Shown here: positions 44,654 to 52,969 of the stretch, piece by piece | How positions within the stretch are numbered: position 1 is the first letter of the stretch | Layout of the letters: each line of letters begins with the position of its first letter | Assembly (NCBI RefSeq): GCF_025961475.1 | Contig: NZ_JAOQNS010000013.1 | Location: 62,001 to 126,000, forward strand | Source of the DNA: Rhodobium gokarnense | GTDB taxonomy: Bacteria; Pseudomonadota; Alphaproteobacteria; Rhizobiales; Rhodobiaceae | DNA length: 64,000 nucleotides | Direction of reading: 5' to 3' | Position numbers and translations under genes: made by a program | The notes under the pieces: model-generated | Databases searched by the model: none | The model's input: only the letters and a program-made list of their open reading frames with translations | Told to the model about the DNA's origin: nothing

Positions 44654-45261
44654 ATCGCCCTCGCCGCAGGCGCCGCCTCGGTCATCAGCACGCGGTTGGA
44701 GAGCCGCGACAGGGCGAAGGCCACCTGCTCCTCGCGGCGCAGGAACCCGCTCTGGGCGATCACCGCGGGAATGGCGATGACGAGGCCAGCAGCGGTCGTC
44801 AGCAGGGCCTGCCAGATGCCGTCGGCAAGCAGCGTCATGTCGATGGCGCCGCTTGCCGAGGCGAGGCGCGAGAAGGTCTGGATCATGCCGATGACGGTGC
44901 CGAGAAGGCCGAGCAGCGGCGCCACCCGGGCGGCCATGCCGAGGAAGCCGATGCGGCGGTCGAGGCCGCGCACGATTTCCTCGATGGCGATCGTCGCCCG
45001 GCCTTCCCGGACGCTCGCCGCGCCGCGACCGAGGAGGGCTTCGACCAGCGGGCGCAGTGGCGGGCTCTTTTCCGCGGCAGCGACAAGCGTCTCGTCCGTG
45101 TTCTCGCCGCGGGCGGCCGCTTCCAGGCGCCGTTCCATGTCGGCATCGAACAGCGGCAGGGTGGTGAACACCAGGAGCCGGTCGAGGATGATCGCGACGA
45201 CGAGGACGGAAAGCGCGATCAGCGGCCACATGACGAGGCCGCCGTCTTCAATGAACCACAT
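44650..45261 (-). CDS. exbB: ExbB/TolQ/MotA family proton-channel protein
   Basis: The 203-residue protein has three membrane helices in the ExbB order: one N-terminal (about residues 8-28), then two after a cytosolic loop (about 105-130 with APLLGLLGTVIGMIQTF, and 150-175 with LLTTAAGLVIAIPAVIA). The TVxGM and TTAAGL motifs are the family signature. It forms the proton-driven motor with ExbD. It overlaps the end of the CobW-like gene by 14 bases and exbD by 4, placing the energising complex in one transcript with the upstream metal genes. Confidence 0.93.
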   Translation of the reverse strand: MWFIEDGGLVMWPLIALSVLVVAIILDRLLVFTTLPLFDADMERRLEAAARGENTDETLVAAAEKSPPLRPLVEALLGRGAASVREGRATIAIEEIVRGLDRRIGFLGMAARVAPLLGLLGTVIGMIQTFSRLASASGAIDMTLLADGIWQALLTTAAGLVIAIPAVIAQSGFLRREEQVAFALSRLSNRVLMTEAAPAARAI

Positions 45262-47302
45262 GGGGGGACTCCAGGTCTTGTGACTCCAGTTCGGGGGCCT
45301 CTTCTGTCAGGGGAGCCCAATGGGCGCTGAGGTCCGGGCTGTCGACGCCCCTGCCGATGACGATCAGGAAGGGTGGCTCGGTGACGGGGCGCTCCGGCGC
45401 CACGAACTCGGCATGGCCGGGGACGAACTGCAGGATCTGCGGCTCGTCGACGCCCTTCAGCTTGACCACGCCCTTCACCCGGTCGACGGCGTCCGGGCAG
45501 TCGACGAGGAGGCGTGAGAGGACGTCGATGTCGACCTCGTCGGGCAGGATAAGCTTGAGGTACGAAAAGCCTTCGCCGAGATGGGAGGCGTGGTCGTGGG
45601 CGTGGTCGTGGGCGTGGGCGTGATGATGGCCGCGCCCATGTTCCTGGCAGTGCCCGCCGCCGTGGCCGTGGTCGTGATGGCCGGCGCAGCACTGGCCGTG
45701 GTCGTCGCCGTGGTGACCGTCGCATTCGCCATGCTCGTGGCCGTGGCCCCCGCCGCCGCAATCGCCGTGGCCGTGGCCCTCACCATGCGCGTGGCCGCAG
45801 CAGCAGGAGACCTCGGCCTCTTCCTCTTCCGCGAGCAGTTGCGCGAAGCCTGCGCCCAGGAGCTTCGGGTTGACCCGGCCCTGGCGCGCCTCGATGACGC
45901 TGGAGCCGGCGTTGCGGCGCGCAAGGTCGGCGTGGATGGCGACGAGCGTTTCGTCATCGACGAGGTCGCATTTGTTGAGGACGAGGGTGTCGGCGGCGGC
46001 GATCTGGCCGCTAGCGATCTCCGATGTGTCGATGGTCTCGAAATAGCGCGCGGCATCGACGACCGTGACGACGGCCTCCAGGCGGACGAGGTCGTCGAGG
46101 TCGCGCAGCTCCTCCACCATGTTGAGCGGATTGGCGAGGCCGGTGGTCTCAAGGACGATCATGTCGGGCGCGAACCGCTCCTTCAGGGTGCGGATCGCCG
46201 GGCCGAGCGCGCCCGCAAGCGTGCAGCAGACGCAGCCGGCATCGACGGCCATCACCGACTCGTCGCCTTCCAGCAGCATGGCGTCGACGCCGGTCTCGCC
46301 GAGTTCGTTCTGGATCACGGTGACGAGCTCGTTGCGGCCGACATGGTACTCGATGAACTGGTTGAGGAACGAGGTCTTGCCGGAACCGAGGAAGCCGGAC
46401 AGGACGATGAGGCGCGGCCGGTCACCGTAACTCTCGGGGCGCTCCGTCGCCGGCACCAGCGGGATCGGGTCGCGGCGGTAGCGGTCGAGACCTGCATCCG
46501 CCCGGGTGTGGGCGCCGAGGGGTTCCAGGCAGCGGCCGAGGGCGGACGCCTCGCCCCAGACCAGGCGGTCGGTGTCGCGGCAGGCGACGGCGGCAGCGAC
46601 CGGGGTGAGGGTTCCGTCCGCGCGGCAAAGGGTGATCGAAGACGGGGCCTCATAGGCGACGATCCGCGACGGCGCGGCGCCGGAGGAGACGGTGAGGCCG
46701 GCGGCGAGCACCGCGGCGAGGTCGCGGGCGATCTCGAACGCCGGAAGGTCCTCGTCGGCAGCGCCGGGTTCGACGACGAAGCCGCCGCCGGGCGCAGCAA
46801 TGCCGGCCTCCGACAGCACGCGCCGGCGACGCTCGGCGGTCAGCGCCAGGCCGATGGCGGCGCCGTCGGCGGAGACGGCAAGGCGGAGCGATGCGATGGA
46901 GAAGGCGGCGATCAGGTCCGGATGGGCGGGAAAGTCGCGCAGCCGCTCCGGCGTGCCGGCGTCGGACGCGAGGATGGCGGCGGAAATCGCGAAGCTGTCG
47001 AGGAGCGGCTCGTCCGCATCGGGGAAATAGCAAAGGGTGTAGTCGACGGTGGCGGGATCGCCGTCAGTGGCGACGGTCGCGGGGATGAGGCCGTAGACGC
47101 CGGGACGCCTGTCGATGCGGCAGGTGAAGGCGCGCGGGTCGCTGTCGCATTGGGACAGGCCAAGCCAGCCTTCGGCGCGGCGGAAGCGGGCGTCCATGCA
47201 GGCGGCGGTCATCCAGCTTCGCGGCAGGCCGGCAAGGGCGTCTTTGGAAAGGCCCTTCGGGCCGGCGGGGCCGAACAGGCGGGGAAACAGGGAAGCAGTC
47301 AT
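45248..47302 (-). CDS. CobW/ZNG1-type GTPase with His/Cys-rich domain and unknown N-terminal domain
   Basis: This 684-residue protein is about twice the usual CobW length. Residues 1 to about 290 form a domain I do not recognise. The CobW GTPase core follows: Walker A GFLGSGKT (about 302), the metal motif GCVCC (about 355), LETTGLANP, and NKCDLVDD. Residues about 498-572 are an extreme metal-binding stretch with about 25 histidines and 8 cysteines. The C-terminal CobW domain (KGVVKLKG, then ILQFVPGHAEF) ends the protein. CobW proteins load zinc, cobalt or other metals into client enzymes. The natural client here is the neighbouring MBL-fold hydrolase or another operon product; that is inference. 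Confidence 0.9.
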   Translation of the reverse strand: MTASLFPRLFGPAGPKGLSKDALAGLPRSWMTAACMDARFRRAEGWLGLSQCDSDPRAFTCRIDRRPGVYGLIPATVATDGDPATVDYTLCYFPDADEPLLDSFAISAAILASDAGTPERLRDFPAHPDLIAAFSIASLRLAVSADGAAIGLALTAERRRRVLSEAGIAAPGGGFVVEPGAADEDLPAFEIARDLAAVLAAGLTVSSGAAPSRIVAYEAPSSITLCRADGTLTPVAAAVACRDTDRLVWGEASALGRCLEPLGAHTRADAGLDRYRRDPIPLVPATERPESYGDRPRLIVLSGFLGSGKTSFLNQFIEYHVGRNELVTVIQNELGETGVDAMLLEGDESVMAVDAGCVCCTLAGALGPAIRTLKERFAPDMIVLETTGLANPLNMVEELRDLDDLVRLEAVVTVVDAARYFETIDTSEIASGQIAAADTLVLNKCDLVDDETLVAIHADLARRNAGSSVIEARQGRVNPKLLGAGFAQLLAEEEEAEVSCCCGHAHGEGHGHGDCGGGGHGHEHGECDGHHGDDHGQCCAGHHDHGHGGGHCQEHGRGHHHAHAHDHAHDHASHLGEGFSYLKLILPDEVDIDVLSRLLVDCPDAVDRVKGVVKLKGVDEPQILQFVPGHAEFVAPERPVTEPPFLIVIGRGVDSPDLSAHWAPLTEEAPELESQDLESPHVVH

Positions 47303-47332
47303 TTTCTTCTTGGCTCCCGGGAGGTGGGAGGT

Positions 47333-47360
47333 GGGGCCGCGCCGAAAAAGGCGCGACCCC
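47333..47360 (-). promoter_or_regulatory. Hairpin between MBL and CobW genes
   Basis: GGGGCCGCGCC-GAAAAA-GGCGCGACCCC forms an 11-bp stem with one mismatch and a 6-base loop in the 77-base gap between the two genes. No T run follows in either direction, so it is more likely an mRNA-stability or processing hairpin than a terminator. Confidence 0.45.
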
Positions 47361-47379
47361 GGTTGGCGGAGGAAGGCGA

Positions 47380-48540
47380 TCAGAAAGTGATGGTGTCGCC
47401 GTTGCCGAGATAGTCCGGCGAGGAGGTCCGGAAGCGGGCCGTGCCCTGGACCACCGGATAACCGGCCTCGATGAACTTCTTGGCCGTCAGGTGGCCGGTG
47501 CAGTGGTTGCAGCCGACGCGCTCGAAGTCCCACTTGCCGAGGGAGATGACGAGATCGTCGTATTTCGGATCCCAGTCCTCGAAGGGCGAGATGTGCAGGC
47601 CGCCATAGACGCCGTAGAAGCGGTCATTGTCGTATTTCAGCTTCTGGTGCGCCGTGGAGGTCATCTGCAGGATGCCCTGGTGGTTGCAGCCGGAGATGAG
47701 GACGAGGCCCTTGTCCTTGATGTTGAAGGCCAGCGACACCTCGCCGTAGACCCGGGTGATGATCGGCACGTTGAACTTGATCGCCATCATGCCCGGACGG
47801 ATCTGGGTCAGTTCCTTGTCGATGACCTTGAGGTCGCCCTCATAGCCGCTGTCCTTGATGTATTGCATCCCCTCCTCGTAGAAGCCGTCATGGGCGTAGG
47901 TGGGGATCTTGTTGTTGTATTTCATGACCACCGGGAAGCCCCAGAAATGGTCGAAATGCTCGTGGCTGAGGATCAGCGCCTCGATCTCGCCCGCCGCCAG
48001 CATCTGGTCGATGGCCTCGCGCTTGAAGCTCTGGTCCATCCAGTCGTAGGACCAGCCGGCGTCGAGCAGGTATTTGTGTTTCGAGCCGTCGAGATCCTCG
48101 ACCTCGATGAGGCAGGAGTAGCCGCCCGGATTGTCCGGGTGCAGCGACAGCTTCTGCTGGGTCGCCCAGGCTTCCTCCAGGTCGCCGGGGATCATCTTCT
48201 TGATGGAGTCGATGCCGTCCTTGTAGGAGCCTTGCGCAACGCCCTTGCCGTTGCCGAAGGGCGGCCAGTTGATGGAGTACTGGTCGACCAGGAGGCCACC
48301 GGCGGCGTGGATGTCGCCGACGAGGTGGGCGTTGTTGAACCAGCTCGTCTCGGAGATCGAGGTCACCTTGACGCTGCGGCAGGCTCCGAAGTCCGCCTGC
48401 TCGCGGTTCACCTTGGACATCCGGCTGTAGGCCAGCGGCGAGTAGGAATAGGCACCCATTCCAAGGAGTGTTCCGCCGATCGCACCGGTGGCGGCGCCTT
48501 TGACGAAATCGCGCCGGGTGGGGGTTTTCTGTTCGGACAT
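47380..48540 (-). CDS. Tat-exported metallo-beta-lactamase-fold protein
   Basis: The 386-residue protein begins with a twin-arginine signal (PTRRDFVKGAATGAIGGTL), so it is exported folded, probably with its metals already bound. The metallo-beta-lactamase fold shows SHEHFDHFWG (HxHxDH, about residues 190-198), SGCNHQG and GGLHISPFEDW. A later CNHCTGHL supplies further Cys/His ligands. The pattern is close to the pterin-phosphate-synthase (MJ0301-like) branch of MBL proteins; the substrate is unknown. It lies between a polytopic membrane protein and a CobW metallochaperone on one strand. GGAGAACC precedes the ATG. Confidence 0.87.
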   Translation of the reverse strand: MSEQKTPTRRDFVKGAATGAIGGTLLGMGAYSYSPLAYSRMSKVNREQADFGACRSVKVTSISETSWFNNAHLVGDIHAAGGLLVDQYSINWPPFGNGKGVAQGSYKDGIDSIKKMIPGDLEEAWATQQKLSLHPDNPGGYSCLIEVEDLDGSKHKYLLDAGWSYDWMDQSFKREAIDQMLAAGEIEALILSHEHFDHFWGFPVVMKYNNKIPTYAHDGFYEEGMQYIKDSGYEGDLKVIDKELTQIRPGMMAIKFNVPIITRVYGEVSLAFNIKDKGLVLISGCNHQGILQMTSTAHQKLKYDNDRFYGVYGGLHISPFEDWDPKYDDLVISLGKWDFERVGCNHCTGHLTAKKFIEAGYPVVQGTARFRTSSPDYLGNGDTITF

Positions 48541-48560
48541 AACGGTTCTCCTTCCTCGCC

Positions 48561-49970
48561 CTATTTGACGATCGTCACGGTCTCGCCGATCCACGGCAGG
48601 ACGGTAATGACGGCGAAGTAGACGGCGGCACCGGCGGCTGCGCCTGCGAGCAGGCCCTTGCCGAGGCTCGGCGTCCAGCGGACGTCGCTTGCGACCACTT
48701 CATTGCGGGTTTCTTCAAGTTCTTCGGCGGTCTTCGGCACGGCCTTCCAGCCCGGCCAGCCGTCCATGAACCACATGTTGATCAGGAAGATGTTGATCAG
48801 CCAGATCGTCGGGATCATCGGGAACTGCTGGGGATGCGAGAAGCCCTTCTGGGTGCCGAGGAAGAGGTGGGCGGTCTTGTAGTAGATGATGTAGACGGCC
48901 GCACCGATCGCCAGGCTGATCAGGGTGCGCAGGAGCACGTTGACCGGACGGGAGAACTTGGTCGGCCAGTTGCCGCCGTAGAACGACAGGTAGAGGACGC
49001 CGACGAGCCAGAAGATCGCGGTCTCGCCCACATGCAGCCAGCGCCAGTCGGGAGCCATCTCACGACGCGTGCCGCGGATCGCCTCGCCCCAGACCAGGTC
49101 CTGCGCGTAGTACAGGAAGAAGCACATGCAAAGGGCGACGAGGATGATGCCGAAGAACGACGAGGTGCGACGCAGCCAGTCGGTCTGGATCAGGTTGAAC
49201 GGATAGCGCTGCCAGATGCTCTCATAGACCCAGACAACGACCGTGCAGCACATGATCCAGGCGATGTGGAAGTTGCCGGAAACGGTGTTGGCGAAGCCTT
49301 CCCAGTACGGCGGCGTGATCGCGGTGTACTGCTGCCACGGGTAGAACAGGATCGCCATGTGCGAATGCATGGTCAAAAGGTAGACGATCATCGACAGGAA
49401 GAAGGTGACGATGACGATGGTGATGCCGCGGGTCGGCTGGGTCAGCTTCTGCCAGGGCGCGTTTTCGCACGCGACGACCCAGCTCGGCGACAGCCAGGAG
49501 GCGATCGCTGCGAACATCATGACCGCTTCGGCGGCGTATTCGATCGAGTAGAAGTCGGTCAGCCCCATGGCCATCAGGCGGTCGGGGTTGAAGTAGGCGA
49601 TGCCGAAATTGCCAAGGATCTCGATGAAGAAGCCCTTGATCAGCAGAAGCATCGCGGCGACGCTGACCGCGGTCAGAACGACGCCCTTCAGCAGCGGATG
49701 GGCGCTGTTGAGCCAGGTGCGCTTGAACGGCCAGAAATCGAAGATGTAGGCCAGCCAGATGAACAGGATCAGCAGCCAGCGGCAGACCATGTAGCCCACA
49801 TAGGGGGTGTACATGCGCATGATGCCGCGGGGATCCTGGAAGATCCACCAGGTGGCGTAGAAGAACCCAGCAATCAGCAGGGTGTTGACGATGGCCGGCC
49901 AGGGCCCGCTCCACCGTTTGACGAGTTTGCGGCTTTCAAGGTAACTTACCGCTTGATTGTCCACTTGCAT
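48561..49970 (-). CDS. Polytopic membrane protein of unknown function
   Basis: The 469-residue protein has about 10-12 membrane segments rich in Trp, Phe and Tyr. I do not recognise a named family. Several histidines lie within or beside membrane segments (TMHSHMAILFYPW, NFHIAWIMCC, WRWLHVGETAIFW), which could bind metal, heme or a quinone. The C-terminal part has a charged loop (AEELEETRNEVVASDVRW) and a final helix. GGAGGG lies eight bases before the ATG. It precedes the Tat-exported MBL protein by 20 bases, so the two may form a membrane transporter or oxidoreductase with a periplasmic hydrolase. Confidence 0.8.
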   Translation of the reverse strand: MQVDNQAVSYLESRKLVKRWSGPWPAIVNTLLIAGFFYATWWIFQDPRGIMRMYTPYVGYMVCRWLLILFIWLAYIFDFWPFKRTWLNSAHPLLKGVVLTAVSVAAMLLLIKGFFIEILGNFGIAYFNPDRLMAMGLTDFYSIEYAAEAVMMFAAIASWLSPSWVVACENAPWQKLTQPTRGITIVIVTFFLSMIVYLLTMHSHMAILFYPWQQYTAITPPYWEGFANTVSGNFHIAWIMCCTVVVWVYESIWQRYPFNLIQTDWLRRTSSFFGIILVALCMCFFLYYAQDLVWGEAIRGTRREMAPDWRWLHVGETAIFWLVGVLYLSFYGGNWPTKFSRPVNVLLRTLISLAIGAAVYIIYYKTAHLFLGTQKGFSHPQQFPMIPTIWLINIFLINMWFMDGWPGWKAVPKTAEELEETRNEVVASDVRWTPSLGKGLLAGAAAGAAVYFAVITVLPWIGETVTIVK

Positions 49971-50052
49971 GGATCAACCCTCCTTCGATGTGGACAGTCA
50001 GGTGTGGGGGGACGACTTGCCGGTACGGCCCCCGCACCCTCTCTCTCCGGTT

Positions 50053-50259
50053 TTAAAAACTCTCCCTTTCCTCCTCGCCGAGCAGCGTCTCAAGCTGCGC
50101 GGGGTCGATCGTTGCCGGGTCGAGGCCCGCGGCCATCGCCGCCCGGAACAGGCGGTCGCGCGCCGCATCGACGGGCGCGGCGATCCGCATCGGCTCCGGC
50201 GCGGCTGCGTGACCGGCGTTGAGGCGATTGAGGCCGAACAGGAATTCACGGCGGTTCAT
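50053..50259 (-). CDS. Small protein (68 aa) of the GntR-MBL-TonB operon
   Basis: The protein starts MNRREFLFGLNRLNA, then has an alanine-rich middle and a helical acidic end (PATIDPAQLETLLGEEERE). The RREF motif resembles a twin-arginine start but no clear hydrophobic core follows, so export is doubtful. Its ATG overlaps the stop of the gntR gene (ATGA) and it precedes the polytopic membrane gene by 82 bases. I do not recognise it; it could be a small subunit or chaperone for the neighbouring membrane protein. Confidence 0.65.
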   Translation of the reverse strand: MNRREFLFGLNRLNAGHAAAPEPMRIAAPVDAARDRLFRAAMAAGLDPATIDPAQLETLLGEEERESF

Positions 50260-50939
50260 TGGTCCTGGCTCCTTGCCGGGACGGCGTCCTTCGCCGGAAA
50301 GCCGAGCAGGTCCGCAAAGGCTTCCAGGCAATGGGCGGCGAGCACGCGGGCGCGCTCTGCGTCATGGCTCTGGACGGCCTGCAGGAGCCCGACATGTAGC
50401 GGAAAGAACGCATCGATATGGGGCTGGTCGAGCTCGCCGAGGGTGGTCGGCAACTGGTCGCTGGCGGCGATCTCGCGGATCAGCAGGACGAAATAGGGAT
50501 TGCCGGCGAGGTCGGCGAGAATGCCGGAGAAGGACAGGAAGATCTGCGCCGTCAGGGCGCCGTCGCGGTTGACGAGGGCGCGGCCGAGCCGGGTCGTCAG
50601 GGTCTGCAGGGCCTGGCCCTTTTCCGGCGTGCAGCGGATGGCGGCGCGGGCGGCCAGTTGCGGCGCGACGAGGCCGAGAGCCTCCAGCGCGTCGCCCGGC
50701 GCGCCCTTCCTGCGCAGGGAATTCCAGGTGATCGCGGAGGCATCGCGCAGGTAGCAGCCGCTGCGGCCGCGAATCTCGATGCGTCCGGCGGCGGCGAGCG
50801 CGATCAGGGTCTCGCGGACGGTGTTGCGGCTGACCGAGAGCTGCTCGGCGAGGCTGCGCTCGCTCGGCAACCTGTCGCCCGCCTTCAGGTGCAGGGAGTC
50901 GATGACGGTGAGCAGGCTGTCGAGGCAGGGATGTGCCAT
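50256..50939 (-). CDS. GntR family regulator with FCD domain
   Basis: The 227-residue protein has an N-terminal GntR winged helix (LKAGDRLPSERSLAEQLSVS, about residues 17-36, then RNTVRETLIALAAAGRIEIR). An FCD ligand domain (about 85-215) carries the expected metal or ligand residues, including HIDAFFPLHVGLLQAV. I start it at ATG 50939 and not at the upstream ATG 50978, because an exact FCD-type operator (TGGTCCAACCA) lies between the two, 15 bases before 50939. It is the first gene of the operon that runs to tonB. Autoregulation is likely, and the effector is probably a small carboxylate. Confidence 0.9.
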   Translation of the reverse strand: MAHPCLDSLLTVIDSLHLKAGDRLPSERSLAEQLSVSRNTVRETLIALAAAGRIEIRGRSGCYLRDASAITWNSLRRKGAPGDALEALGLVAPQLAARAAIRCTPEKGQALQTLTTRLGRALVNRDGALTAQIFLSFSGILADLAGNPYFVLLIREIAASDQLPTTLGELDQPHIDAFFPLHVGLLQAVQSHDAERARVLAAHCLEAFADLLGFPAKDAVPARSQDQ

Positions 50940-50953
50940 TTCCGGTGTCCGTG

Positions 50954-50964
50954 TGGTCCAACCA
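50954..50964. promoter_or_regulatory. GntR/FCD operator, copy 1
   Basis: TGGTCCAACCA is a perfect TGGT-N3-ACCA palindrome, matching the FadR/FCD pattern TNGTNNNACNA. It lies 15 bases before the gntR start, where binding would block transcription or translation start. Confidence 0.6.
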
Positions 50965-51146
50965 ATTTTCGCATTCAAGGCGGTTGGTAACGCGATACCG
51001 TCGAACTAGATCAGAAATTCGACGGTTCGCAAGAATGAATCAGCATCTGGCTGGGCCAATCAGAAATCGAATTTCGACCAAAGGCGGAGAACCGGGCCAA
51101 AATCCCGGAACTCTGCCGGAATTTTAAGACTCCCGACAATGATGTT

Positions 51147-51157
51147 TTGTTGGACCA
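51147..51157. promoter_or_regulatory. GntR/FCD operator, copy 2
   Basis: TTGTTGGACCA is the inverted equivalent of copy 1 with one changed base (TGGTCCAACAA on the other strand) and still fits TNGTNNNACNA. It lies 183 bases further upstream of gntR and inside a longer inverted repeat (GACAAT...ATTGTC, 51135-51164). Confidence 0.5.
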
Positions 51158-51307
51158 GATTGTCGCAGAAGCTCGTTCCGCGCCTTTTCCGGGCGCGATT
51201 GATGGCCGGGACGCCGTCCCTGGCAACCAGTTTGCGGGCGCCGAGATCGGGTTTTCGGGCTTCTCGCGCGCAAGGGATGCCGGCGGCTCCGGCGGCCGGG
51301 CCGCCGA

Positions 51308-52597
51308 TCAGGCCGGCGTCCTCTGCTGGGTGAGATCGCCGACGATGCGCGGCAGGTGCGGCCAGAGGCTTTCGGCGAGGCCCAGATAGGGCTGGATGTT
51401 GTCCGGCGAGAACGCGTTCGGCGTGGTGGAGCAGAAGATGACGACGTCGCGCAGCACGTTCTCGTGGAAGAACGGCACCGCGAAATAGGAGCGGATGCCG
51501 TGCGGGATGAACAGCGCCCAGTCGATCGGCTTGATGCTCTTGGAGGTGTCCTCGACGATCAGGTGATCGAGGTTGTAGAGGACGATGTTCTCCGCAATCG
51601 AGCCCGGATAGGGGTGGGTGTTGTTCTTCTGGATGTCCTTGAACGCGGCGCCGACGCCGGTCACGATCACGTTGCCCTTGGAAATGAAGATCTGGGACAG
51701 GAGCGCGGCATCGGCACGGCCGGTCTCCGGCTGGTGGTCGAGGATGACGGTCAGGAGGTCGGCAAGGGACTTCGCCGACTTCAGGCGGCGCTGGCCGTCC
51801 TTGCACAGCACCGGCCGGGCGGCGGGCTCTGCGACGGCTGCCTGGTGGCGCGGCGTCAGCGAGAACCACAGCAGATGGCGGCCGTCCCGGTCATAGGCGC
51901 GGACGCGCGCCGTGCAGGCGAGCGTCTCGCCGGTCGCGGTGCGGATTTCCAGAAGCCCATTCCAGGACAGGTCGAACAGCAGCCGCTCGTAGATGTCGCG
52001 CAGATAGGCGTCCGGGTTGCCGGCCAGCAGATCGGCGACGCCGGTCTGGCGCTCGTCCGGATCGATGCCGAGGCGGATGCGGGCCGCCTCGTTGGCGGCG
52101 ACCACCTGGCGGCTGCCGACATGGACCATGAACACCGGATTGGAAAACAGCTCCACGTGCTCGGCGAGCCCTGCCTGCGAGCCGCGCTTCAGGATGGCGT
52201 TGGCGAGCGAGGTGCAGTCGGCGAGGAGCCCGATATAGCAGAAGGTCATCTCCGGATCGGGCGAGCCGAGGATGTAGAGCCAGCGCATGACGCCGTCGCG
52301 GCCGCGGGCGCGGATCACCTCCGACACCGGCTGGCGCTGGTGCAGCCGCTCCTGGAAACGGGCGAACACGGAGCGGTCGTCCTCGGCCAGCATCTCTTCG
52401 GCCCCGGCGGCGTCCTGCAGGAGCTGGGCGACGCCCTCCTCCAGCCCCGGAATGACGTGCTCGTTGAGGAAGTTGATCTCGTTCTTGACGAGATCGGCGC
52501 GCCAGATCACCGCCGGCAGGGTCGCCCCGGTGTCCGCCGCAAAGCTCTGCAGCAGGAAGTCGAAGGCGGAATCGTTGATATGCGGGGTCTGGTTCAT
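51308..52597 (-). CDS. PAS/GAF sensor protein without output domain
   Basis: This 429-residue cytosolic protein looks like two PAS-type domains (about residues 15-135 and 145-260) followed by a GAF-like domain (about 285-420). The second PAS includes FMVHVGSRQVVAANEAARIRLG and ETLACTARVRAYDRDGRHLLWF. The GAF-like part contains IRSYFAVPFFHENVLRDVVIF. No kinase, GGDEF, phosphatase or DNA-binding region follows, so it would have to act through a partner. It ends about 370 bases before gntR on the same strand, which makes a role in controlling that operon possible. The domain calls rest on pattern and are moderately sure. Confidence 0.7.
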   Translation of the reverse strand: MNQTPHINDSAFDFLLQSFAADTGATLPAVIWRADLVKNEINFLNEHVIPGLEEGVAQLLQDAAGAEEMLAEDDRSVFARFQERLHQRQPVSEVIRARGRDGVMRWLYILGSPDPEMTFCYIGLLADCTSLANAILKRGSQAGLAEHVELFSNPVFMVHVGSRQVVAANEAARIRLGIDPDERQTGVADLLAGNPDAYLRDIYERLLFDLSWNGLLEIRTATGETLACTARVRAYDRDGRHLLWFSLTPRHQAAVAEPAARPVLCKDGQRRLKSAKSLADLLTVILDHQPETGRADAALLSQIFISKGNVIVTGVGAAFKDIQKNNTHPYPGSIAENIVLYNLDHLIVEDTSKSIKPIDWALFIPHGIRSYFAVPFFHENVLRDVVIFCSTTPNAFSPDNIQPYLGLAESLWPHLPRIVGDLTQQRTPA

Positions 52598-52720
52598 ATC
52601 CGTGCCGGTGTGGGTGACCGAACAGCCACTTTTGGACGCCGGGCGAAGCGTGTCAACCGAACGCTATGGCGCGGGCGCTCGGCCAGGTTGTCCAAGGCGA
52701 TGCCGACTGTGTGTGGTTAA

Positions 52721-52969
52721 TTGTCGATTAACTACGATCTTGGTAAGGGTAATTACCAGTCGCAAACATTCGGGGTCACTCAGTTGGATATCGCCAGCGT
52801 GCAGGAAGAAACGTCAACCCACTCTGCTTCGGGTCAGGTCAAGGCAAGCCGCGAAAGGGCTTCGGAACTTCTGTCGGAGTCCGCCCACCTGATATCCGTT
52901 TCCAAGAAACTGCGTGCCGAAGCCGCCCTGATCCGCGAGAACGCCCGCACCTTCCGTGCCTCGTGCTAA
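52721..52969 (+). CDS. Small helical protein, start uncertain
   Basis: The frame is open from 52721 (TTG) to TAA at 52967 and could encode up to 82 residues. There is no ATG; GTG at 52799 would give about 56 residues. The C-terminal part is a regular amphipathic helix (RASELLSESAHLISVSKKLR then AEAALIRENARTF). Codon use looks coding over the second half. The stop codon lies within the first bases of a RIME-like repeat. It is divergent from the PAS/GAF gene. Function unknown. Confidence 0.45.
   Translation: MSINYDLGKGNYQSQTFGVTQLDIASVQEETSTHSASGQVKASRERASELLSESAHLISVSKKLRAEAALIRENARTFRASC

Larger units (their letters stand above)
50940..51307. other. Regulatory gap upstream of the gntR-tonB operon
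   Basis: This 370-base gap between the PAS-protein stop and gntR holds two FCD operators (50954-50964 and 51147-51157). The segment 50990-51150 is less GC-rich and likely includes the operon promoter. TTAAAAT on the minus strand near 51122-51128 is a possible -10, but no convincing -35 is seen. No gene is visible. Confidence 0.45.

Noticed and set aside
45581-47413. A 610-codon open frame antisense to the CobW gene with long Val/Ala runs
   Set aside because: The Val/Ala runs are the reverse complement of the His-rich codons; there is no independent support.
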